A stretch of DNA of 64,000 bases. Source: a bacterium. GTDB lineage: Bacteria; Bacteroidota; Ignavibacteria; SZUA-365. The notes below the pieces were generated by a model, which was given only the letters and a program-made list of their open reading frames with translations, made no database searches and was not told the DNA's origin. Numbering within the stretch: the stretch's first letter is position 1; every line of letters starts with the position of its first letter. The stretch spans positions 1 to 64,000 of the forward strand of contig JAHLLD010000001.1 in NCBI GenBank assembly GCA_020444325.1. Direction: 5' to 3'. The position numbers and the translations under genes were made by a program. Positions 17,055 to 25,745 of this stretch are shown here, in pieces.

Positions 17055-18746
17055 TTAAAAAGTTATACCAATCGCACTGCCGTACCCTCTGGGATCAGAA
17101 CACCCATCCATCATATTCTTATCCGGGTATGCGATTACGGCATCACAGCGTCCCATCTCATGCTCATACTTGAAATGGTGTCCCATCACTTCCAGCGCCT
17201 TGCGCGTAGAGGGGGATAACGCATCGTCCTCATACCGCACAATATCGGGATACCACTGATGATGAAATCGCGGTGACGTCACCGCCTCATCAACAGGCAT
17301 ATCCCCATCGATCATATTCAGAATACTCTGCAACACCGTTGTTATAATCGTGGAGCCGCCCGGACTCCCGGTCAGCATCACGACGTTATTGTCTTTCATG
17401 ACAATCGTCGGAGTCATGGAACTGAGCATCCGTTTCCCCGGCTGTATACTGTTTGCCTCTCCCCCCAGCAGTCCGAATTGATTCGGCACTCCCGGACGCG
17501 CACTGAAATCATCCATTTCATTATTCAACAAAAACCCTGTTCCGGGCACAACATACAGCGACCCGAAAGAACTGTTAATTGTTGTCGTCACCGACAAGGC
17601 ATTCCCCCAGCGGTCCATCACCGAATAATGCGTGGTCTGCTTCCCATCCTTCGGAGGGAGCAGCGTATGCGGCATTTCCCTGTTATCCGTCGCCCGGTTC
17701 GCCTGAATACTGTTATATAAAGAGTCGGTATATCGCCGCGAGAGCAGTCGCTGAAGTGGGACATTGTAGAATGCAGGGTCACCCAGATACATGGCACGAT
17801 CAGCGAATGCGCGTCGCATGCTTTCAATCATATAGTGCGCAGTGGGAACATCGTCCTTCGCCGGAATCACCAGTGTCCGATGTTCCAGCATGGCGAGCAT
17901 CTGCAGCAGCGCCACTCCTCCGGAGCTGGAAGGGGGCATGGAAAGGATTGTATATCCTCTATAACTTCCCCGCAGCGGTTTTCGAACAATACTTCTATAG
18001 GAGGCCAGATCCGTAAGCGTTATGAGTCCCCCGTCACGCTCCATGGCATCCGCGATCCTTCGCGCAGTCTCGCCTGTATAGAAACCTGCGTTCCCATGGT
18101 CTTCAATCAGCCGCAGCGTATGCGCGAGTGCCGGTTGTTTCCAAACCTCACGTTCTTCATAGTTTCTGCCGTTGCGGGTAAACTTCTCCAGCGTCTCCGG
18201 GAAGCGGGACAGATCATCGCGCTTCATCTTCAGGTAGCGTGCAAGGCGCGGATGCAGGGGGAGTCCTTCTTCAGCAAGCTGCAGTGCGGGACGCAGTACC
18301 GCGCTTCGGGACATTGTTCCGAATTGCTCGAGCGCCGTCAGCAGTCCATGCACAGACCCCGGCACTCCCGCCGCCAGTGGACCATACAGCGATCGTTCGG
18401 TGACCACATCCCCATTCTCATCGAGATACATATCCCTGTGCGCTGCGGCAGGCGCCGTTTCCCGCGCATCCACCGCCGCCTCTCGTCCATCCGCCATGCG
18501 CAACACGATATAGCATCCACCCCCGATATTGCCGGCGGATGGATAGCTCACTGCCAGTGCGAAGCCCACCGCCACCGCAGCATCCACCGCATTTCCTCCC
18601 GCACGCAGCATCGCCGCTCCCGCCTCGCTGGCCTCCGCACTCGCGGATACCACCATTCCCCCATTTGCCGTCACCCGCTCCCCCGCGTTTTGGGCTTGCA
18701 GAGGTGTAGCGAGTATGAGAACTATTATCGTGAATGCTAATTTCAT
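17055..18746 (-). CDS. ggt: Gamma-glutamyltransferase, 563 aa
   Basis: This is a periplasmic/extracellular N-terminal nucleophile hydrolase that cleaves gamma-glutamyl bonds of glutathione and related compounds. It has a signal peptide (MKLAFTIIVLILATPLQAQ), the self-processing site TTHYSVMDRWG near residue 371, where the first Thr becomes the catalytic N-terminus of the small subunit, the small-subunit motif FLLNNEMDDFS and the glycine loop TGSPGGSTI. Length and order match the family. Single gene; the upstream gap holds hairpin array 6. Confidence 0.95.
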   Translation of the reverse strand: MKLAFTIIVLILATPLQAQNAGERVTANGGMVVSASAEASEAGAAMLRAGGNAVDAAVAVGFALAVSYPSAGNIGGGCYIVLRMADGREAAVDARETAPAAAHRDMYLDENGDVVTERSLYGPLAAGVPGSVHGLLTALEQFGTMSRSAVLRPALQLAEEGLPLHPRLARYLKMKRDDLSRFPETLEKFTRNGRNYEEREVWKQPALAHTLRLIEDHGNAGFYTGETARRIADAMERDGGLITLTDLASYRSIVRKPLRGSYRGYTILSMPPSSSGGVALLQMLAMLEHRTLVIPAKDDVPTAHYMIESMRRAFADRAMYLGDPAFYNVPLQRLLSRRYTDSLYNSIQANRATDNREMPHTLLPPKDGKQTTHYSVMDRWGNALSVTTTINSSFGSLYVVPGTGFLLNNEMDDFSARPGVPNQFGLLGGEANSIQPGKRMLSSMTPTIVMKDNNVVMLTGSPGGSTIITTVLQSILNMIDGDMPVDEAVTSPRFHHQWYPDIVRYEDDALSPSTRKALEVMGHHFKYEHEMGRCDAVIAYPDKNMMDGCSDPRGYGSAIGITF

Positions 18747-18779
18747 ACGTAATGGTACAATTGCGGGAGTAGGTTTGCA

Positions 18780-19012
18780 AGCTGCGGGAGTACCTTCGCT
18801 GCGCTCGGCACGCGGGAGCGCCTTACGGCGCGCGGGAGTCTCGTCCCGCTACGCGTGGACTCGACGCGAGAGCACATCGTCGCTGCGTTAGCAGCGACTC
18901 AAGCGTGCGAAGCACTCACGCGCGACGCGAAGCGGCGCTCAGGCGCGAGGCCCCGATGCAATCGGGGACGAGCTCCAGCGCTCGGACACCGATGAAATCG
19001 GTGGACGAGCAA
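18780..19012. repeat. Hairpin-module array 6
   Basis: The modules include GTACCTTCGCTGCGC-type stems, GCGCCTTACGGCGC, GTCGCTGCGTTAGCAGCGAC, GTGCGAAGCAC, CCCCGATGCAATCGGGG and ACCGATGAAATCGGT, linked by GCGGGAG, CTCAAGCG, CTCCAGCG and CTCAGGCG. Here it occupies a divergent gap (ggt and the VWA gene), so both promoters must lie inside or beside the array (18747-18779 and 19013-19082). Confidence 0.8.
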
Positions 19013-19082
19013 AATACCCTTGCTACTCTTCAAGATGGTGGATATAATACAGGACCATTCCCTCACGAGTTCGGGCGGTGAT

Positions 19083-20687
19083 ATGAAACGGTTTGCTTCT
19101 GTCTTTATGTGTTGTCTGCTGCTTCCTGCCATTGCGATGGCGCAGGTGCAGCTGAATATTGACAGCGTCGATGTGACGGCGTATCCGACCGTGCGCATGA
19201 AAGTGCGCGTGACGGATGGTAATTCGAATGTCGGTGGACTGGGACTGCAAAATTTCGCAGCACTTGAAATGGGCATCAACATGCCGCTGACGGCAGTGTA
19301 CTGTGAGGACACTCTTTCCCGTGCTTCCGTCGCCGTTCTTCTGCTCATTGATATCAGCGGGAGTATGCGGTCTTCGCTTGATGATGCGAAACGTGCCGCG
19401 ACTTCATTCGTAAACCGCCTGCAGCCGGGCGACAGCGCGGCGCTTGTCGCATTCGACGACAATCCTTCGTACGTGCAGCCATGGACGGCGGACATGGATC
19501 TTCTCAAGTCCAGGATCAACAGCCTTTTCATTGGCATTTTCGGAGGCACGGCACTCTGGGATGCCGTGGTAGCCGCTTCCAACATCATCCGCTATCGGAC
19601 GCAGCGTCGAATTATCATCGTTCTGTCTGATGGTGCGGACAGAGACTCGCAGAATGGTCCGGGTACAGCCATCAGCTACGCGATCAGCGCCGACGCCACG
19701 GTGTATACCATCGGACTCGGGAGGCTGGTCGACGAAGATGAGTTGATCCGTCTGGCGGATATGACAGAGGGAAAATATTTCTATGCGCCGAATTCCACCG
19801 ACCTGGATCAGATTTATTCCGAGATCGCCGAGCAGCTGCAAACCACGGGCGTGTGTGAGCTGCAGTACATTTCGCCAATTGACTGCTGGAATGGGGACGA
19901 GGTCCATGTCGATGTCGAAGTGAATGCGCCGGGTGGACTCGCATTCGCGTCCACCTCCTACAATCTTCCCTACGACACCACCACGTTTTCCTATGTACAG
20001 ACATCCATTCTTCGCGACTACGTCGTCGAAGCCGGCGAACAGATCACGATCCCTGTTCAGTTGACACGTGTTTCCCCTGAACGTGCCCCCAGCATCTTCG
20101 AATTCAGTGTCGACTATGACACGGACCTGCTGCACCTGGTAGATGCGACCGTCGGGGATCTGACGACCGGGTACACGATTCAGCGTAATGAAACCCTCCG
20201 CGGCAGCGATGTGCGCATCATTGGCGGCAACGACGTCACCACGCCGGGAGAGCTCTGTTACCTCACATTTGAAGCCGCCCCCATCTTTGAAAGCCGCAAG
20301 ACGGAAATCGGCATCTCCCCGCCTGAAGTCCAGCAATTCTGCACGATCGCCAGTTCCCAGAACGGTCTTGTCACCGTAAGCGGAACCTGCGAGCGCGCAT
20401 TGGGACAGTCCGAGGGCACCGTACAGCGCGAGGGAATTCTCAACACCCATCCCAATCCCATCACCGGAAACGGCTCCGTCACCTTCGGCATCGCCACGGA
20501 TCGTCACGTCATTCTCCGTCTCGTCGACGCCATGGGGAATGAAGTCCGCCGGCTCATCGACGCCAGCATGCAGAAAGGCGAGTACTTCGCCCGTATCGAT
20601 AGCGACCATCTCCCCAGCGGACGCTACTTCCTCGTCCTCTCTACCGGCAGCACGCAGGAAGTGGTGTCTCTCATCGTAGCTCGCTGA
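19083..20687 (+). CDS. Secreted VWA-domain protein with cohesin-like domain and type IX-like sorting domain, 534 aa
   Basis: Start at 19083 (MKRFASVFMCCLLLPAIAMAQ signal peptide); the frame is open 21 codons upstream. A von Willebrand A domain follows with an intact MIDAS (LLIDISGSMRSS; later GGTALWDAV and VLSDGADRD), so it should bind a divalent metal and a protein ligand. Next, QITIPVQLTRVSPERAPSI, FEFSVDYDTDLLHLVDA and GELCYLTFEA read like a cohesin-type beta-sandwich. The last 80 residues (HPNPITGNGSVTFGI ... GRYFLVLSTGS) form a sorting domain. Likely a surface adhesion or scaffold protein. The dockerin-like protein at 8.5-11.7 kb is a possible partner. Confidence 0.82.
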   Translation: MKRFASVFMCCLLLPAIAMAQVQLNIDSVDVTAYPTVRMKVRVTDGNSNVGGLGLQNFAALEMGINMPLTAVYCEDTLSRASVAVLLLIDISGSMRSSLDDAKRAATSFVNRLQPGDSAALVAFDDNPSYVQPWTADMDLLKSRINSLFIGIFGGTALWDAVVAASNIIRYRTQRRIIIVLSDGADRDSQNGPGTAISYAISADATVYTIGLGRLVDEDELIRLADMTEGKYFYAPNSTDLDQIYSEIAEQLQTTGVCELQYISPIDCWNGDEVHVDVEVNAPGGLAFASTSYNLPYDTTTFSYVQTSILRDYVVEAGEQITIPVQLTRVSPERAPSIFEFSVDYDTDLLHLVDATVGDLTTGYTIQRNETLRGSDVRIIGGNDVTTPGELCYLTFEAAPIFESRKTEIGISPPEVQQFCTIASSQNGLVTVSGTCERALGQSEGTVQREGILNTHPNPITGNGSVTFGIATDRHVILRLVDAMGNEVRRLIDASMQKGEYFARIDSDHLPSGRYFLVLSTGSTQEVVSLIVAR

Positions 20688-20935
20688 CGCTCGCGCGGGA
20701 GTGGCTTCGCCACGCTAGAGCGCCTACCGGCGCGCGGGTGTGGCTTCGCCACGCTAGAGCGCCTAACGGCGCGCGGGAGTGGCTTCGCCACGCTAGAGCG
20801 CCTAACGGCGCGCGGGAGTGGCTTCGCCACGCGGGAGCGCCTAACGGCGCGCGGGAGTGGCTTCGCTGCGCTTGAGCCTCGTCCCGCTTCGCCCGGACCT
20901 GGCTCGGGAGCACTGCTTCGCAGTGCGTGACAGAA
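20688..20935. repeat. Hairpin-module array 7 with a 39-bp composite tandem unit
   Basis: From about 20690 to 20875 a 39-bp unit repeats about 4.5 times. Each unit contains two hairpins, GTGGC-TTC-GCCAC and GCGCC-TAAC-GGCGC, separated by GCTAGA or GCGGGA and by GCGGGA. The rest holds GTCCCGCTTCGCCCGGAC- and GCACTGCTTCGCAGTGC-type stems. The same 39-bp unit recurs in array 9. Short Arg/Ala-rich frames through it are repeat artefacts. Confidence 0.9.
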
Positions 20936-20972
20936 CGCGCATCGTCCCAATGTTTGAAGCGATCCGCCTGTT

Positions 20973-21006
20973 ACCCATAAGCCCCGCCGTGGCGGGGCTT
21001 ATGGGT
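20973..21006. terminator. Bidirectional terminator-like hairpin
   Basis: Two exact 16-nt arms (ACCCATAAGCCCCGCC and its complement) are separated by only GT. It stands between the convergent VWA and subtilase genes and differs in style from the array hairpins. It is the best candidate for a conventional terminator of both genes. Confidence 0.8.
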
Positions 21007-21028
21007 TGTTGGCGTAAGCTTCGTTCGA

Positions 21029-22417
21029 TCAGCGGACCGCAGTCGCTGCATTTATCCGGCCTTTGCCGTAGTAGGGATCATTGCCCGGCGCGCCGAGATC
21101 ATCGGCGGTGTTCTGCAGATGCGCTTGCAGGTAGCCGGGATTGCTGTTTCCTTTCGCGGCCTCGATGAGTGCCGCTGTTCCGCATACGTGCGGTGCAGCC
21201 ATGCTCGTTCCCCAGGCCCAAACATAGTAGCCTGTGGGATTCGGGAGTCCATCAACATTTGCCGCAACCCAGGGAGCATAGCACGAGAGTACACCATCGT
21301 ACGTATTTACGATACCCACGCCGCCACAGTCACCGTTTCCGCCTGGGGCTGCGACGTTAATAAAACTGTTTCCATAATTGGAAAAACATGCGAAATCGTC
21401 AAAGTTGGCTTGATCCACGGGACCGGTGGCACTCACTACCACGCCTGCGCCGGCTTCTGCCGGCAGATAGACCATCTGACCGCTGTGATCGAGATCCAGC
21501 ATTTCATTCCCCGCAGACATGACGACAAGAACACCGTGGCTGTTTGCATAGTTGACAGCGCGGATCACGGTGGAGATGAAATTTCCGTAGTGTGCACGTG
21601 GCCCGTACCCACCGAGACTCATATTGATTATATCGCAATCCGCAACGTCTGTTGCATAGACAATGCCACGGATGATATCCTCAAACCACCCTTCCCCGTT
21701 ATCATTCATCACCTTGATTGCGACCAGCGTCACATCGGAAGCCACTCCTGCAACGACGATATTGTTCGTCGCTACTGTCCCAGCGACATGCGTTCCGTGA
21801 AAATGCCTGTCCACCCATATGGCAGGGTTATAATTATCCTCTTCGCTGAAATTGATGCAGTAGTCTTCATCGTATTTACCGTAGAGGTCAATATGGTCGG
21901 GGCTTCCTCCCGTGTCGAGGATACCGACACGAATCTCACTCGACCCTGTCGTCGTCGCCCATGCTTCCGGTGCATGAATTGCATGCATATTCCACTGAAT
22001 GGCAAGAGCTGAGGCATCCCCGGGTGCGCCGGTTGGTTGTGGATTGGTGAAATGCTGTGCAGATCCAGCCAGTGCCTCCTGCAGGCTCGGGACGAATTTC
22101 ATCTTCATGTCCCTGGTGACTTTCTGTATACCATTACTGTTCGCAAGCTGCTGAGCCGCCTGATCCGTGAGTCCACTCACAATTGCAACCTTGATTGCGT
22201 CAATATCCTCCACCAGCGTCCCGCCCGCATTTTCCAGGGCTTTCATCATTTTGTTTCCATTACTGTACTCAACCAGGTACCTGTCAGAGAGTTTGTGCAG
22301 GACCTGAGCTTCGTCGCTCTGTGTGGCATCGATCGGATTCTGAGTTTCCTCGCTGCACGCAACAAACATCGTCACAAGCAGGATGAAGCCAAGTGTCAAC
22401 GACATGCTTTGTTTCAT
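21029..22417 (-). CDS. Subtilisin-family (S8) serine protease, lipoprotein, 462 aa
   Basis: The catalytic triad is complete: Asp in VGILDTGGSPDH, His in HFHGTHVAGTVA and Ser in WGTSMAAPHVCGTAAL. An inhibitor-I9-like propeptide lies at about residues 45-110 (RYLVEYSNGNKMMKALENA). The frame is open 67 codons upstream through a TTG, but the ATG at 22417 follows AGAGGAG and begins a lipoprotein signal MKQSMSLTLGFILLVTMFVAC, so the enzyme is likely anchored in a membrane and acts outside the cytoplasm. No sorting domain. Two operator-like palindromes lie about 205-235 bp upstream. Confidence 0.92.
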   Translation of the reverse strand: MKQSMSLTLGFILLVTMFVACSEETQNPIDATQSDEAQVLHKLSDRYLVEYSNGNKMMKALENAGGTLVEDIDAIKVAIVSGLTDQAAQQLANSNGIQKVTRDMKMKFVPSLQEALAGSAQHFTNPQPTGAPGDASALAIQWNMHAIHAPEAWATTTGSSEIRVGILDTGGSPDHIDLYGKYDEDYCINFSEEDNYNPAIWVDRHFHGTHVAGTVATNNIVVAGVASDVTLVAIKVMNDNGEGWFEDIIRGIVYATDVADCDIINMSLGGYGPRAHYGNFISTVIRAVNYANSHGVLVVMSAGNEMLDLDHSGQMVYLPAEAGAGVVVSATGPVDQANFDDFACFSNYGNSFINVAAPGGNGDCGGVGIVNTYDGVLSCYAPWVAANVDGLPNPTGYYVWAWGTSMAAPHVCGTAALIEAAKGNSNPGYLQAHLQNTADDLGAPGNDPYYGKGRINAATAVR

Positions 22418-22620
22418 AGTGTGCTTCTCCTCTTGATAGTATGAATTTGGATATGTTGGCGACATCCGGGCACAGTGATCCGTTATGCATGAGCAAAGAA
22501 TCGCCGGGTCCCGCGCTCGAGAATAGTCGGGTCGAGGAAATGCGCGTAGAAAACGCAACACGTTTGTTATGATGGGATAAGACGATAAAAAAATAGTCCG
22601 CCTGTTGCAGGCAGGCAATA

Positions 22621-22654
22621 GGTAGTACTACCTGTTTTCCTGGGTAGTACCACC
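22621..22654. promoter_or_regulatory. Pair of 12-bp operator-like palindromes
   Basis: GGTAGTACTACC (22621-22632) is a perfect palindrome; GGTAGTACCACC (22643-22654) matches it at 11 of 12 positions. The centres are 22 bp apart, two helical turns, the usual geometry for cooperative dimer binding. The sites lie upstream of the subtilase lipoprotein gene and may also face the amidohydrolase gene. The binding protein is unknown. Confidence 0.5.
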
Positions 22655-22694
22655 TAGTAGCAGACAATAAAATCTTCAGAACGTTTTGTCGGTG

Positions 22695-22885
22695 GGACGC
22701 GGGAGCGCCTGGCGGCACGCTAGAGGACTGAGCCCGTCGCTGCGGCAGCAGCGACTCAAGCGTGACCCCGCGAAGTTCCGCTCTGCGGAACGAAGCGGAT
22801 GAACTCAGGCGCGGCGATAGCCGCTCAAGCGCCACGAAGTGGCTCAAGCACTCGGACCCGATGCAATCGGGAACGAGCCCCAGCT
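22695..22885. repeat. Hairpin-module array 8
   Basis: The stems include GTCGCTGCGGCAGCAGCGAC, GTTCCGCTCTGCGGAAC, GCGGCGATAGCCGC, GCCACGAAGTGGC and CCCGATGCAATCGGG; the linkers are GCGGGAG, GCTAGAG and CTCAAGCG. Several modules are identical in sequence to modules of arrays 5 and 6 but in another order. Confidence 0.8.
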
Positions 22886-23041
22886 TGACATTCCCCTCCT
22901 TATACCGTATATACGGGTGTCACTATCTTTTTTACAGGTAATCGGCCGCGCGTCTCGCCGTGCGTGCAATGCGGTGTATTGTACCATTCCTGCCAGCGGG
23001 GGCGGTAGCCGTGTCATGTCCTAGCACAAGGAGAAAGGTTC

Positions 23042-25375
23042 ATGAAACACTCGCATTCGGTACTGTCAACGCATGCCTGGCCGTTGGGGCTGTCCCTCCT
23101 GCTCTGCATGTTCCTCCTTCAACCATCACATTATCTGCATGCACAGTCACAACCTGTGAATGCATCGCAGCTCACCAGCATCCATGACATTCAGTACACC
23201 ACCTCGGCTTCAGGCGACTCTCCCATGGAGGGAGATGTTGTAACTGTACGAGGGATCGTTACCGCCACCTATTACAATGGTTTCATTGTTGCGGATGACG
23301 AAGGTCCATGGAACGCGATTTTCGTGTACACCTACAATGCTGGTCCCGACATCGGTCACAAGGTCCAGTTCTCAGCCACTGTTTCTGAGTACTGGGGACT
23401 CACGGAGCTGTCGAACGTCACCAATTACACCCTGCTTTCCGTGAAGCACCCCAACCATATCCGTCCCGTGGTCGTGCCCGTACAACTTGCCCGGTCGGAA
23501 GCATACGAATCCGTTCTCGTCACCTGCGAGAACGTGACGGTGACCGGCTTCCCATCGCATCCGTACTACTACAATGACGATTGGCAGATTACAGACAACA
23601 GCGGCAGCATGCTGTGCAACTATGCCAACGACTATACTTACTACCCGCAGCTCAATGATCAGCTCGATGCTGTGACAGGAATCGTGCGCTACGAGTTCAG
23701 CGACTTCCGACTCATGCCGAGAAGTACGCAGGATATCGAATCCACTCTCATCCCACACTATGCGATCAAGGGTATCGTCGTCACGATGAACAAGCAGCGC
23801 CGCATCATCATGAACGGGTACGTGGAAATTCATGGCAATGATATCGTGAAAGTTTCACAGAATCGTCCCGCCTGCGACATCGTGCTCGAAGTCGATGGCT
23901 ACATTCTGCCCGGACTCATCGATGCCCACAACCATCCCTATTACAACGTGTTCGGGGTCATCCCGTTTGCCATTCCACCGTATTTCTCGCACAGGGATCA
24001 GTGGGCAGAGACAGCACTGTATGACGAATTCAAGGTGGAGTATAATGATGTTCATGGCTACTCTGTGTTTTACCCGGGCATTCAAACGCTCAATATCGTC
24101 AAGTGGGGGGAACTCCGGGCACTTTGTGCAGGAACGACTACATGGCAGGGAACGAACCCGAATGAGATAAATCATGACGAGCATTACGCCGCACAGGGAA
24201 TTGGCATCAACAATGCCGAGCGCTTCCCCGCGCGAAGCAAACACATCGTCTTTCCCACATCGAAATCCTCGATTCCGCAGTGGCCTACTTGGCTGAACCA
24301 ATACTGGGATCGTTTCATCATACACCTCAGCGAAGGAACGGATGCGTATGCATACGCACAGTTCCAGTTGTTAGATCAAGCCGGAATCATGGATGAACGT
24401 TTCAGCATCATTCACGGTGTCGCACTCGGTGCATCCGATTTCGCCAAGATGGCTGCGGTAAACAGCAAACTCATCTGGTCGCCGCAGAGCAACGTTGCGC
24501 TGTACGGTGCGACCGCCGATGTCCCTGCTGCTTTGAACGCCGGCGTCACCGTGGCTCTGGGAGCCGATTGGACGGAATCCGGATCCTTCAACCTGCTGGA
24601 CGAAATGCGGTTTGCGAAAAATTGGTCGCAGTCCCACTGGAACAACCTGCTGACCTCTGAGGACCTCGTGGAATTCGTCACCGTCAACGCAGCGGATGCG
24701 CTGGGGCTCTCGGATCGCATCGGCAGTATCGAAGAAGGGAAACAGGCCGATCTCGTGGTGATCCCGAAGTTGAGCAACAATCCCTACGATGACGTCCTTC
24801 AGGCCTACGAGGATGACGTCATGCTCACCGTCGTAAGCGGGAGTCCGATGTACGGAGATGCAAACCTGATGCAGGCGTTCCCCTTCCTCTTCTGGCCGGA
24901 AACCATCAACCTCTGCGGAACGGCGAAAACCGTGGCATGGGCGATTCCCTCTCACTACTCCCTCCTGGCCGCCATGCCGGTCAGCCAGATGGAAACGGAG
25001 CTCATCGCCGCCTACTCGGCAGCATCCATCAAGCCCGCACCGTTCCTGCATTACGACAGATGCGCTCCGCCAGTACCAAAGCAGGTGCGTCCCGAGATCA
25101 CACTTCCCGAGCACATGCTCATACTCGCGCAGAATTATCCGAACCCGTTCAATCCGACAACAACCATAACCTTTACCGTACCTGTCGATGGTTCAGTACA
25201 GCTCACTGTTCACGATGTCCTTGGAAGAACCCTTGCGACACTCGTCGACGAACACCGCCGCGCCGGACAGTATACCGAACAGTTCGACGCAGCGGCGCTG
25301 CCATCAGGCACGTATCTCTGCAGACTGACTTTTGAAGGAGAAACACAGACGAAATGGATGACGCTGGCGAGGTAG
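23042..25375 (+). CDS. Secreted amidohydrolase with N-terminal OB-like domain and type IX-like sorting domain, 777 aa
   Basis: The order is: a signal peptide (cleavage near HLHAQ); an OB-fold-like domain at about residues 45-230 (GDVVTVRGIVTATYYNGFIVAD..., as found beside secreted nucleases); an amidohydrolase-superfamily barrel at about 240-600 with metal motif DAHNH, later His in IIHGVAL and Asp in LGADWTES, plus the closing strand EEGKQADLVVI; and a sorting domain from QNYPNPFNPTTTITF to the end. It probably hydrolyses an amide, ester or deaminates a substrate at the cell surface; the substrate is unknown. Secreted amidohydrolases carrying this combination are uncommon. Strong ribosome site AAGGAGAAAGG before the start. 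Confidence 0.85.
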   Translation: MKHSHSVLSTHAWPLGLSLLLCMFLLQPSHYLHAQSQPVNASQLTSIHDIQYTTSASGDSPMEGDVVTVRGIVTATYYNGFIVADDEGPWNAIFVYTYNAGPDIGHKVQFSATVSEYWGLTELSNVTNYTLLSVKHPNHIRPVVVPVQLARSEAYESVLVTCENVTVTGFPSHPYYYNDDWQITDNSGSMLCNYANDYTYYPQLNDQLDAVTGIVRYEFSDFRLMPRSTQDIESTLIPHYAIKGIVVTMNKQRRIIMNGYVEIHGNDIVKVSQNRPACDIVLEVDGYILPGLIDAHNHPYYNVFGVIPFAIPPYFSHRDQWAETALYDEFKVEYNDVHGYSVFYPGIQTLNIVKWGELRALCAGTTTWQGTNPNEINHDEHYAAQGIGINNAERFPARSKHIVFPTSKSSIPQWPTWLNQYWDRFIIHLSEGTDAYAYAQFQLLDQAGIMDERFSIIHGVALGASDFAKMAAVNSKLIWSPQSNVALYGATADVPAALNAGVTVALGADWTESGSFNLLDEMRFAKNWSQSHWNNLLTSEDLVEFVTVNAADALGLSDRIGSIEEGKQADLVVIPKLSNNPYDDVLQAYEDDVMLTVVSGSPMYGDANLMQAFPFLFWPETINLCGTAKTVAWAIPSHYSLLAAMPVSQMETELIAAYSAASIKPAPFLHYDRCAPPVPKQVRPEITLPEHMLILAQNYPNPFNPTTTITFTVPVDGSVQLTVHDVLGRTLATLVDEHRRAGQYTEQFDAAALPSGTYLCRLTFEGETQTKWMTLAR

Positions 25376-25743
25376 TCCCGCTAACGCGGCGCGCGGGAGT
25401 GGCTCCGCCACGCTGGAGCGCCTAACGGCGCGCGGGAGTGGCTTCGCCACGCGGGAGCGCCTGACGGCGCGCGGGAGTGGCTCCGCCACGCGGGAGCGCC
25501 TGACGGCGCGCGGGAGTGGCTTCGCCACGCGGGAGCGCCTGACGGCGCGCTTGAGCGCCGCTTACGCGGCGCGAGGGATGAACGGACTCGTCCCGCTTGC
25601 GGGACTCTGGCGCGAGGCCCCGATGCAATCGGGGACGAGCTCAAGCGCCGAATCCTCCCGCGAAGCGGGACAGGATGAGGCTCACGCGCGAGCTTCGCAG
25701 GGCGAAGCGAGCTCACGCGCCGAGTGCAACGAGGCTCACGCGA
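25376..25743. repeat. Hairpin-module array 9
   Basis: The array begins 2 bp after the amidohydrolase stop with about four copies of the 39-bp composite unit of array 7; in two copies the loop reads TCC instead of TTC. It continues with GCCGCTTACGCGGC, GTCCCGCTTGCGGGAC, CCCCGATGCAATCGGGG, CCCGCGAAGCGGG and others, linked by CTCAAGCG and CTCACGCG. It ends at the SRP RNA terminator. Confidence 0.9.
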
Positions 25744-25745
25744 GC

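Larger units (their letters stand above)
22418..23041. other. Divergent 624-bp gap between the subtilase and amidohydrolase genes
   Basis: No credible gene is seen. It contains the leader of the subtilase, a pair of GGTAGTAC palindromes (22621-22654), hairpin array 8 (22695-22885) and about 150 bp of ordinary sequence before the amidohydrolase, ending in the strong ribosome site AAGGAGAAAGG. Promoters of both genes must lie here. Confidence 0.6.

Noticed and set aside
20624-20950. Repeat protein with PRAVRRSSVAKPL units
   Set aside because: The frame is the translation of the 39-bp hairpin unit, and a similar one appears at 25.3-25.7 kb in another frame. The unit is a multiple of three, which keeps any frame open; there is no start signal.
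22284-22847. 187-aa open frame upstream of the subtilase
   Set aside because: It crosses the operator pair and hairpin array 8, overlaps the subtilase start in another frame and shows no protein pattern.
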